Below the pieces are notes generated by a model. That model was not told where the DNA came from and did not search any database. It saw only the letters and a program-made list of their open reading frames with translations. From NCBI GenBank assembly GCA_964534415.1, contig CAZHOL010000012.1:1-17973 (forward strand): 17,973 nucleotides of DNA, in the 5' to 3' direction. Position numbers and translations under genes: made by a program. Positions 6,382 through 12,242 of this stretch are shown piece after piece. Position 1 is the stretch's first letter. Each line of letters begins with the position of its first letter. This DNA is from CAYLNC01 sp964534415. GTDB lineage: Bacteria > Patescibacteriota > Minisyncoccia > Phycocordibacterales > JAACPR01.

Positions 6382-6395
6382 GGGAATTAATTCCC
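6382..6395 (-). other. Stop-codon palindrome one base before tRNA-Arg
   Basis: GGGAATTAATTCCC is a perfect 14-nt palindrome (5-bp stem, TTAA loop). The glutaredoxin stop TAA (6389-6387) sits in the loop. The palindrome ends at 6382, and tRNA-Arg starts at 6380. Confidence 0.55.
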
Positions 6396-6620
6396 AATAA
6401 TTTGACGAATTCTTGGCTCGTCGAATCCAACAATCACTTCGTCACCGATTGTGATTACAGGCACTCCCATCTGACCTGATTTCTGAACCATTTCCTGCAA
6501 TTTGCTCTGGTCGGCAGAAACATCGAATTCTTCATACGCGACATTGTTCAATTTGAAATACTGTTTCGCAAGTGTGCAGTATGTACAAGTTGGCGTCGAG
6601 TAAACAGTGACTTTTGGCAT
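6387..6620 (-). CDS. Glutaredoxin-family thiol oxidoreductase
   Basis: This 77-residue protein is a complete glutaredoxin-like thioredoxin fold. The redox motif is CTYC (Cys12 and Cys15) after a beta strand VTVYSTPT. The cis-proline motif is GVPVITIG, and the C-terminal helix starts at GFDEPRIRQII. The size and layout match the NrdH/YruB-type glutaredoxin-like proteins, which take electrons from thioredoxin reductase or glutathione and can reduce ribonucleotide reductase. Since a class II reductase is encoded at 12243-14543, it is a plausible reductant, but that link is inferred. A TAAAAT element ends 7 nt before the ATG, and there is no Shine-Dalgarno. Confidence 0.9.
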   Translation of the reverse strand: MPKVTVYSTPTCTYCTLAKQYFKLNNVAYEEFDVSADQSKLQEMVQKSGQMGVPVITIGDEVIVGFDEPRIRQIIGN

Positions 6621-6627
6621 GATATTT

Positions 6628-6633
6628 ATTTTA
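6628..6633 (-). promoter_or_regulatory. Predicted -10 of the glutaredoxin gene
   Basis: TAAAAT on the minus strand, 7 nt before the ATG at 6620, within the 27-nt gap after the ftsB-like gene. It has no TG extension, so it is weaker than the other examples. Confidence 0.4.
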
Positions 6634-6647
6634 AATTATTAATGCGA

Positions 6648-7052
6648 CTATTCTATCAAAATAGTTCTTTTAAACCAAGTAGCGATTTTTTCGTGAATTT
6701 CTTCCTCCTCTTCGACTGTTTTTGAAGTTTTCTTATCGCTTTTGTCTACAATCACTATCATTTTTTCCCCTTCTTTGGAAAGCGAATATCTGTTGCGTAA
6801 CTCTTCCTCCAATCCGACACGACTTTCTAATCTCTGTATTTCTTTTTTGAGTTGCTCTTCTCGAGAATTTAACTGATTGAGCCTGCCGGCAGATAAATTT
6901 CTCCTGTCCATGCTTTCGCGTGCCTTATCGTGAACTCCGACTAATCCCTTTGCAAGGAAAAAACAAATGGCAAGCAACAAAACGATTGAAATTTTAGAAT
7001 ATACCATCTTTTTAATACGACGTTTTTGTTCTAATTGATCAAATACATTCAT
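6648..7052 (-). CDS. FtsB/DivIC-like septum formation initiator protein
   Basis: FtsB/DivIC proteins are bitopic divisome components that pair with FtsL and FtsQ/DivIB at midcell. This 134-residue protein has a short basic cytoplasmic start (QLEQKRRIKK), one membrane helix (about 20-38, ISIVLLLAICFFLAKGL) and a heptad-rich coiled coil (about 55-90, LNQLNSREEQLKKEIQRLESRVG). The family's closing segment LRNRYSLSKEGEKMIVIV follows. A Lys/Glu-rich tail of about 35 residues after it is longer than in most FtsB proteins. A TATAAT box lies 9 nt before the ATG. Confidence 0.85.
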   Translation of the reverse strand: MNVFDQLEQKRRIKKMVYSKISIVLLLAICFFLAKGLVGVHDKARESMDRRNLSAGRLNQLNSREEQLKKEIQRLESRVGLEEELRNRYSLSKEGEKMIVIVDKSDKKTSKTVEEEEEIHEKIATWFKRTILIE

Positions 7053-7096
7053 GTGGCAAAGATTATATATTTATGCTAATATCATATCACAAATAT
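7053..7096. promoter_or_regulatory. Divergent promoter region between ftsB-like gene and a small ORF
   Basis: On the minus strand TATAAT (7067-7062) lies 9 nt before the ftsB-like ATG, predicting a leader of 2-3 nt. On the plus strand TGCTAATAT (7074-7082), an extended -10, predicts a start near 7089 and a leader of about 8 nt for the ORF at 7097. Both fit in 44 bp. Confidence 0.5.
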
Positions 7097-7222
7097 ATGT
7101 CATTACTTTTCCACAAAAGAAGTCAGAAAATCTTTAAATGGATTTTTATTGTCGTAGGATTACTAGTTATTATCAGTATGGTGATGCTGTACGGTAGAGG
7201 GTTAGTATATTTAGCAAAATAG
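7097..7222 (+). CDS. 41-residue single-pass membrane peptide
   Basis: A short open frame from ATG at 7097 to TAG at 7222. The sequence starts MSLLFHKRSQKIFKW (basic, cytoplasmic by the positive-inside rule) and continues IFIVVGLLVIISMVMLYG as one membrane helix, then a short tail. An extended -10 lies directly upstream and a strong terminator (7235-7263) begins 13 nt after the stop, which together favour a real gene. No family is recognised. Confidence 0.6.
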   Translation: MSLLFHKRSQKIFKWIFIVVGLLVIISMVMLYGRGLVYLAK

Positions 7223-7234
7223 ATGAAGTATAAG

Positions 7235-7263
7235 AAAAGGCCGCGTTCGTCACGCGGCCTTTT
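7235..7263. terminator. Strong bidirectional terminator
   Basis: An 11-bp perfect stem, AAAAGGCCGCG (7235-7245) with CGCGGCCTTTT (7253-7263), and a 7-nt loop. It has A-tract and T-tract on opposite sides, so it can serve the 41-residue ORF (+) and the G+C-rich gene (-). Confidence 0.9.
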
Positions 7264-7288
7264 GCCAGCCTTTTTGTGTGGTAGCCAC

Positions 7289-7516
7289 TTAGTCCATGTT
7301 GCCGATGATGCGCCAGTAGACCAGCAGACCGAGGGAGGCGATAACCACCAGGGCCCTCACCCATTGCCAGCACCGTTCTTCACGTTCGCGGCGAAGCATC
7401 GCTTCGTGCTGCTGGCGGTGGACGAGATCCGCGTCATAGTCTCGCGAATGACCACTCATGCCGCAAATCAGGCGCCCATTTTTCACAACAGGTGCCGGTG
7501 ATTCTTTCCTCTTCAT
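7289..7516 (-). CDS. G+C-rich small membrane protein in an atypical expression cassette
   Basis: This 75-residue protein matches no family I recognise. It begins MKRKESPAPVV, continues with a polar segment (ICGMSGHSRDYDADLVHRQQ) and a basic/acidic helix (AMLRREREER), and ends in one membrane helix (about 52-70, WVRALVVIASLGLLVYW). The ATG at 7516 is chosen over one at 7543 because a clear AAGGAG lies 8 nt before it. This is the only convincing Shine-Dalgarno in the window. By count, 7321-7440 is 63% G+C, far above the neighbours, with CTG, GTG and CGG codons common. A near-perfect promoter and strong terminator bracket it. Recent transfer or special high expression is possible. Confidence 0.65.
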   Translation of the reverse strand: MKRKESPAPVVKNGRLICGMSGHSRDYDADLVHRQQHEAMLRREREERCWQWVRALVVIASLGLLVYWRIIGNMD

Positions 7517-7609
7517 TTGTTGAACTCCTTCCCCTGCTTCCACAGGATGTTTGTTTTTTTTGAACGTTTAAAACCTACAGTATTATAACACACCCAACCC
7601 CCATGTCAA
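7517..7609 (-). promoter_or_regulatory. Near-consensus promoter, 59-nt leader and Shine-Dalgarno
   Basis: On the minus strand TTGACA (7609-7604), a G-rich 16-nt spacer and TATAAT (7587-7582) with an extended TG (7590-7589) make an almost ideal sigma-70 promoter. The start is predicted near 7575. The leader holds an A-rich stretch, a possible CCTG/CAGG mini-hairpin, two copies of GTTCAA, and AAGGAG 8 nt before the ATG. Confidence 0.75.
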
Positions 7610-7634
7610 CCTAACGCCAAGATTATCCCCAACC

Positions 7635-9440
7635 CTACTCCCCGCCCCTCATCATCTTCAAAAATACATCGTGAGAAATATTAACCGTACCGCGCTCCTT
7701 CATTTTCTTCTTTCCCTTCTTCTGTTTCTCGCGCAATTTCATTTTTCGAGTAATATCTCCACCGTAAAGGTGTGCTGTAACATTTTTTCGAATCGCAGAC
7801 AGTGTTCGAGACGAAATAATTCTTCCCATCGCTTTGGCTTGAATTTTTGTGGTGAACATTTGGCGAGGTAGAACATTATAAAGTTTCTCCACCATCTTCT
7901 CCCCCTCCTCCTGCACGCGATGAGTTGCAACAATTCTTGCGAAAGCCGGCACCGCCTCCTCTGCAACTAAAATTTCCATTTTTGTAACATCAGCATCCAT
8001 GAAATCACCCACCTTGTATGAAAATGAAGCGTATCCAGAAGAAATACTTTTTAATTCATCAAAAAAGTTTCGCATCAACTCGCGCAATGGCATATCAGCA
8101 GTAATTGAACTTCGATCACCGGCGAGATTTTCTGTGGCTCCGACCATAGATTCGTGAGTATATAGCATTTGCAAAATTGCTCCGAGATATTGATTTGGTG
8201 CGATAATTTTGATATTAACCCAAGGCTCCTCCACCTTCACAATGTCACCGTAGTCTGGGAAAGCACTCGCGGAATACGCCTTTACGACTTCTCCGCGTTT
8301 TGTGTGTACGAGATAATTGATGCTTGGTAGAGTGACAATCAAATCCAAATTGAATTCGCGCTTCAATCGTTCTGTAACAATTTCGAGGTGCAACATTCCG
8401 AGCAATCCGCAACGATATCCGCGACCGAGGCTTCCTGAAGATTCCTCTTCGAAAACCAAAGATGAGTCTGATAATTTCAATCGAAAAAGCGCGGTTCGCA
8501 ATTCGTCGAACTCGTCCTGACTCTCGGGAAAAATGCTTGCCCAAACTACAGGGCGAGGATCTTCATATCCATGCAGCGCCTCCGCAGGATTTTTGAATTT
8601 TGTGATTGTGTCTCCAACAGAAACAATTCCAGGTTCTTTGATTCCCGTTACAATATATCCAATTTCTCCTGCTGTTAAATTCTTTTCAGGACGTTCTTTC
8701 GGTCTAAATGTTCCAACCTCTGCAACGAAAAATTTCCTATTTGCAACCGCAAATTTTAATTCATCGGTCCCCGCAAATTCCCCATCAAACACACGAACAT
8801 ATAAAATAATTCCTCGATGATTTGAATATTGGAAATCGAAAATCAGCGCGCGATCTTTGCCTTGTGATGAAACTTCTGTTTTTTGTGGCGCGGGAATTTT
8901 CTTAATTATTTGTTGAAGTAGCGCCTCGACACCTTCACCAGTTTTTCCAGAAGTCATCATAATGTCCTCTCGTTTGCAATTAAGGAGAGTCATAATTTCC
9001 TGACAGACCTCCTCAATTCGCGCAATCGGCGAATCAATTTTCGACAATACAGGTATAATTGTGAGGCCCAAATCGCGAGCCATTTCGAGAGTTGTAAGTG
9101 TCTGCGCCTGAACCCCCTGCGTGCTATCTACGAGCAAAATTGAGCCTTCTACAGCGCGTAGAGCACGGGAAACTTCATATGAAAAATCGATGTGCCCAGG
9201 AGTATCGATTAAATTCAAGACATAATTCTGCCCCTCGAATTTATACTCCATTCGCACCGGTCGCATTTTGATTGTGATACCACGCTCGCGCTCCAATTCC
9301 ATATCATCGAGAATTTGATCCTTCATATGGCGCGCCTCAACGGTTTTCGTGATTTCAATCATTCGGTCAGCCATAGTAGATTTACCATGGTCGATATGGG
9401 CGATAATTGAGAAATTTCTGATTAAGTTCATGTCCTTCAT
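7635..9440 (-). CDS. lepA: Elongation factor 4 (LepA)
   Basis: LepA/EF-4 is a ribosome-bound translational GTPase that acts on stalled or mis-translocated ribosomes. Its 601 residues match the usual length. The G domain has G1 AHIDHGKST (14-22), RGIT in switch I, and DTPGH (79-83). LEP-specific features follow: the SGSLGRGYRCGLLGMLHLEI segment, and a C-terminal domain ending in KMKLREKQKKGKKKMKERGTVNIS. The G4 motif reads SKID (133-136) in place of NKxD, and G5 reads SGK in place of SAK. Both are substitutions in guanine-binding motifs that may be lineage-typical. The ATG at 9440 lies 7 nt after an extended -10. murJ ends 18 nt upstream, so read-through is also possible. Confidence 0.97.
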   Translation of the reverse strand: MKDMNLIRNFSIIAHIDHGKSTMADRMIEITKTVEARHMKDQILDDMELERERGITIKMRPVRMEYKFEGQNYVLNLIDTPGHIDFSYEVSRALRAVEGSILLVDSTQGVQAQTLTTLEMARDLGLTIIPVLSKIDSPIARIEEVCQEIMTLLNCKREDIMMTSGKTGEGVEALLQQIIKKIPAPQKTEVSSQGKDRALIFDFQYSNHRGIILYVRVFDGEFAGTDELKFAVANRKFFVAEVGTFRPKERPEKNLTAGEIGYIVTGIKEPGIVSVGDTITKFKNPAEALHGYEDPRPVVWASIFPESQDEFDELRTALFRLKLSDSSLVFEEESSGSLGRGYRCGLLGMLHLEIVTERLKREFNLDLIVTLPSINYLVHTKRGEVVKAYSASAFPDYGDIVKVEEPWVNIKIIAPNQYLGAILQMLYTHESMVGATENLAGDRSSITADMPLRELMRNFFDELKSISSGYASFSYKVGDFMDADVTKMEILVAEEAVPAFARIVATHRVQEEGEKMVEKLYNVLPRQMFTTKIQAKAMGRIISSRTLSAIRKNVTAHLYGGDITRKMKLREKQKKGKKKMKERGTVNISHDVFLKMMRGGE

Positions 9441-9447
9441 ATTTTGA

Positions 9448-9456
9448 ATCCTAGCA
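9448..9456 (-). promoter_or_regulatory. Extended -10 of lepA
   Basis: TGCTAGGAT on the minus strand ends 7 nt before the lepA ATG and begins 2 nt after the murJ stop codon. There is no Shine-Dalgarno in the gap. A leaderless start is predicted. Confidence 0.5.
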
Positions 9457-9458
9457 TA

Positions 9459-11135
9459 TTAAAGCTCTTCTTGACCAGTAGTAATTGGGTTCGACTTCCA
9501 AATTTTTTGATGAAGTGTTTTTGCCACTTCGCGGATTTCCTGGTTACCAATTAGCCATAAAATTGTTGCCGTGACGACAAGACCAATGATACCAGAGAGT
9601 AGACCCTGCGCGAAAATCCCATGCAATTTATTTAAGTTGAAAACATCGTCGAAAACTTGCAACATCAGATATGCAACATAGCCACCAACTAAAGATGCCG
9701 CGAGAGATTGGAAAAATGGTTTGAACAAATTCACTGAGAAACCTTTAAAGTTTTTCTCAAATGAAATCCACAACATAATCACATTCAAAGTCATACCAAG
9801 TGTGTATGCGAGTGGCAACATTAGAATACTTGTCTCAAATCCTCCGTCGACACGCAATAGTCTTTCAAAAAACATACGCATCGCCGGCATTGAATTATAC
9901 AAATCAACTAACCAATATGAAATCGCAATTGTGAAAATTGCTGAGAAAATATTTATATAAAGTGGTTTCTTGGTCTGACCGGCAGAATAGTATCCGCGAA
10001 CAAAAAGCAGAATGAGGCTCTGTGCGAGAGCGGAAACAATGAAAATAGCGAGCGCAGCAGCAGTGAGTCGAGTGTCACTCCAATTGAATTCTCCCGCACC
10101 CAAAACAGTTCGAACAATTTGTGCGCGCAAAACAATGAACATCACCATCACAGGCAAAGACCAGAAAATGATGTGGCGAGCAGAGTTAATGATGTGTGCG
10201 ATGAACTTCTCCAAATTGCCGTCACTAAATAGGCGCGACAATGTTGGGAAAGCTGCGAGCGAATAGCTGACGCCAATAATCGACATCGGTACTGACTGCA
10301 AATTGAACGACAAATTGAAAATTGCAATTGATCCAGAAACCATTGTTGATGCGATTCCAATGAGTACAATCAGCGTTAATTGTGATGAAGTCATAGCGAT
10401 TGTTCTCGGCAATGATAGTTTTGCAACATTTTTAACTAAATCAAAATCTGGGCGGAAATTTATTTTTGGAATAATTCCCTGACCGACGATAGTTGGCAAT
10501 TGGACGATCAAATGCAAAATCAGGCCGAGACAAACTCCAAAAATCAAACCGATATTTCCGAAGATTGGATAAAACAAAACAACGCCGACAATAATTCCTG
10601 CGTTGTACAAAATTGGACTGATTGCATAGATTGCGAATTTCTTGTAGCTCTGAACGATTCCTCCGAATAGTTGTGAGACCCCGAGCAAAAGTGGTGAAAC
10701 CAGGAGAATTCTGGTAAACAAAATTAAATCACTGACGCTTTCTCCACCGACGAGTCCTGGCGCGACAAACTTCAACAGCCATGGAGTGAAAATAATCGCT
10801 AAAATTATCAAAACAGAAATCGCGGCGACAAAAATTGTCAGCAAACTATCAACATATTTTTTTAAAGTTTCCTTGTTAGAAATATTGCTTGAGAAAATCG
10901 GAACCAGAACGGACGCCGAGACGAACGCGGAAACGAGGACGAATAGTAAATCTGGAATTCGAAACGATGCGTAATATACATCTAGCACATGTGAAGTTCC
11001 GAATGTGCCGGCGAGAAATCGATCGCGAATCAATCCAAGAATTTGTGATGAAAAAGCAAAAATTGCCAAAAGATATGCGGCCTCGTGCAGACCGCTGATT
11101 TCCCTGTTGATCAGCCCGATGATTCGTCTTACCAT
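9459..11135 (-). CDS. murJ: Lipid II flippase MurJ
   Basis: MurJ (MviN) flips lipid II across the cytoplasmic membrane for peptidoglycan synthesis and belongs to the MOP exporter superfamily. The 558-residue protein has about 14 hydrophobic helices. The N-terminal part carries the family-typical ILGLIRDRFLAGTFGTSHVLDVYYASFRIPDLLF, with conserved Arg and Asp residues lining the cavity. VGVSYSLAAFPTLSRL-like sequence (GVSYSLAAFPTLSRL) is also characteristic. It is slightly longer than E. coli MurJ (511). The presence of murJ implies the cell builds peptidoglycan. A TATAAT box lies 11 nt before the ATG, and lepA follows. Confidence 0.95.
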   Translation of the reverse strand: MVRRIIGLINREISGLHEAAYLLAIFAFSSQILGLIRDRFLAGTFGTSHVLDVYYASFRIPDLLFVLVSAFVSASVLVPIFSSNISNKETLKKYVDSLLTIFVAAISVLIILAIIFTPWLLKFVAPGLVGGESVSDLILFTRILLVSPLLLGVSQLFGGIVQSYKKFAIYAISPILYNAGIIVGVVLFYPIFGNIGLIFGVCLGLILHLIVQLPTIVGQGIIPKINFRPDFDLVKNVAKLSLPRTIAMTSSQLTLIVLIGIASTMVSGSIAIFNLSFNLQSVPMSIIGVSYSLAAFPTLSRLFSDGNLEKFIAHIINSARHIIFWSLPVMVMFIVLRAQIVRTVLGAGEFNWSDTRLTAAALAIFIVSALAQSLILLFVRGYYSAGQTKKPLYINIFSAIFTIAISYWLVDLYNSMPAMRMFFERLLRVDGGFETSILMLPLAYTLGMTLNVIMLWISFEKNFKGFSVNLFKPFFQSLAASLVGGYVAYLMLQVFDDVFNLNKLHGIFAQGLLSGIIGLVVTATILWLIGNQEIREVAKTLHQKIWKSNPITTGQEEL

Positions 11136-11146
11136 AATTCTCTGAT

Positions 11147-11152
11147 ATTATA
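11147..11152 (-). promoter_or_regulatory. Predicted -10 of murJ
   Basis: A perfect TATAAT on the minus strand, 11 nt before the ATG at 11135, which predicts a leader of about 4-5 nt. No Shine-Dalgarno and no clear -35 were found. It lies between the rnpB terminator and murJ. Confidence 0.5.
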
Positions 11153-11186
11153 GCGCAGAATTTGCGTTGCGCGAAACTTTATCAAA

Positions 11187-11210
11187 GAAAAAAGCCCCGT
11201 TTAGCGGGAC
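11187..11210 (-). terminator. Terminator of rnpB
   Basis: On the minus strand GTCCCG CTAAA CGGGGC is followed by TTTTTTC (one G-T pair in a 6-bp stem). It starts about 10 nt after the P1 helix of RNase P RNA closes. Confidence 0.85.
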
Positions 11211-11219
11211 CTTTTCCAT

Positions 11220-11533
11220 TAAGTGTATCGATAAGCCGAATTCTGTGTTATGCAATCATCTATCTGGACCGGAAATTGCTCGCCGGTTCTAGCGGCGCTC
11301 CGCTTGCGCGGCACGGCCTTGCACATAAGTAAGGATTTAGCCGTTTCACCCCACGCGTTACCGCGCGGATTCATCCGTTGCCGGATGCCGTTTGCTTTCG
11401 CTCGCGGCGTCACTGCTCGCACCTCGCATGTTGCCATGGATGGGTGTTACCCACTACTGTCCTGCCGACGAATCGGCATGTGTTCGGACTTTCCTCCCCT
11501 TCATTGCTGAAGGAGCGATTGCTTGATACACCT
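11220..11533 (-). ncRNA. rnpB: RNase P RNA, bacterial class A-like
   Basis: This is the catalytic RNA that removes tRNA 5' leaders. On the minus strand the universally conserved blocks are present in order: GAGGAAAGTCCGAACAC near the 5' side (around 11490), GGTGAAACGG in the middle, and ACAGAATTCGGCTTATCGAT near the 3' end (around 11230-11250). The 5' GTGTATC (11531-11525) pairs with the 3' GATACAC (11229-11223) as helix P1, which sets the ends to within a few bases. At about 314 nt it is shorter than the E. coli RNA (377 nt). Protein-like frames in this interval on both strands are artefacts of the structured, G+C-rich RNA. Confidence 0.96.
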
Positions 11534-11539
11534 GCGCAG

Positions 11540-11567
11540 ATTATATCATAAATTTGTGAAATTGCAA
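11540..11567 (-). promoter_or_regulatory. rnpB promoter
   Basis: TTGCAA (11567-11562), a 16-nt spacer and TATAAT (11545-11540) with an extended TG (11548-11547). The predicted start at about 11533 agrees with the 5' end given by helix P1. This independently supports the extended -10 motif used for the protein genes. Confidence 0.75.
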
Positions 11568-11620
11568 ATGCAGGTTATAGACAAAAATTAATAAGTAATC
11601 TCGTAATAAAGTTTTGAAAA

Positions 11621-12046
11621 TTAAAGTTGATTATCGAAATTTCTTTTTAGGTACTTAATAAAAAGTAATCCAACGGCTAAAGTCACAATTAAACTAATTA
11701 AAGCCCCAATCGCTAGATCTCCTGTTGGAGCAGTTTTCTTAAAATATAAAGCTACTGTACTAACAATTATTTCCAATAATTCAAGAGTAAGCACAATTTT
11801 CGCCCAAAAAATTACTTTCGGTTTTAATTCAATTAACTTAAACAATAAAAAAGTATTGATTGAGAAGATATACAATGCGTATAAAATATTCAATAAAGTA
11901 ACTTGGTCACCAAAAAAGTCTTTACCTAGAACAAAACTATAAATAAGTCCGAGTAGTGTTAGTCCGGTACCAACTGAGTTAATCAACACTAGTGCCGTAA
12001 AAACATTTGTAACTATATTCCTTTTTTTTATAATTATATTTTCCAT
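11621..12046 (-). CDS. Four-helix membrane protein, function unknown
   Basis: This 141-residue hydrophobic protein shows four likely membrane helices: about 12-38 (VTNVFTALVLINSVGTGLTLLGLIYSF), 50-70 (LLNILYALYIFSINTFLLFKL), 78-100 (VIFWAKIVLTLELLEIIVSTVAL) and 110-132 (AIGALISLIVTLAVGLLFIKYL). Both termini are polar. No catalytic or transport motif is recognised, and I cannot assign a family. An extended -10 (TGATAAAAT) ends 6 nt before the ATG. It stands alone between rnpB and the structured element at 12095-12240. The 75 nt between its stop and the rnpB promoter region hold nothing I can identify. Confidence 0.8.
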   Translation of the reverse strand: MENIIIKKRNIVTNVFTALVLINSVGTGLTLLGLIYSFVLGKDFFGDQVTLLNILYALYIFSINTFLLFKLIELKPKVIFWAKIVLTLELLEIIVSTVALYFKKTAPTGDLAIGALISLIVTLAVGLLFIKYLKRNFDNQL

Positions 12047-12052
12047 TTATTT

Positions 12053-12061
12053 ATTTTATCA
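12053..12061 (-). promoter_or_regulatory. Extended -10 of the four-helix membrane protein gene
   Basis: TGATAAAAT on the minus strand, 6 nt before the ATG at 12046, with no Shine-Dalgarno between. The region is A/T rich, so a chance match is possible. Confidence 0.45.
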
Positions 12062-12094
12062 TCTTTAAATATAGAGCCGCAAGTTTCCGACTTA

Positions 12095-12240
12095 AAAACA
12101 AAAGCACCCCCACGAGGGGCTTTCGGAGGGCGATTTGTAGAAAGATTTAATATCACTATATCTTTCACTCGCCCGAGAACGAGACGAATTTTCCCGAGAG
12201 GGAAAATTACGTCGTGCCCGAGTGAGGGTGCTTTTGTTTT
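12095..12240. repeat. Large multi-hairpin inverted repeat, terminator or structured RNA
   Basis: The outer arms AAAACAAAAGCACCC (12095-12109) and GGGTGCTTTTGTTTT (12226-12240) are perfect 15-bp complements. Inside are a 7-bp hairpin (12140-12146 with 12160-12166) and a 13-bp hairpin with a GAGA loop (12183-12195 with 12200-12213, one bulge). Two mutually exclusive pairings of the same strand also exist: 12128-12133 with 12169-12174, or 12165-12171 with 12219-12225. On the minus strand a simple terminator, AGCCCC TCGTG GGGTGCT plus a T-run, is also visible at the end. It directly follows nrdJ. Confidence 0.7.
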
Positions 12241-12242
12241 CT

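Noticed and set aside
7223..7501. A 92-codon plus-strand frame opposite the G+C-rich gene
   Set aside because: It starts within the terminator region, has no promoter or Shine-Dalgarno, and overlaps a minus-strand gene that has both. High G+C lengthens antisense frames.
11219..11510. Open frames of 72 and 86 codons on either strand
   Set aside because: They lie wholly inside the RNase P RNA, whose conserved blocks and P1 helix explain the sequence.
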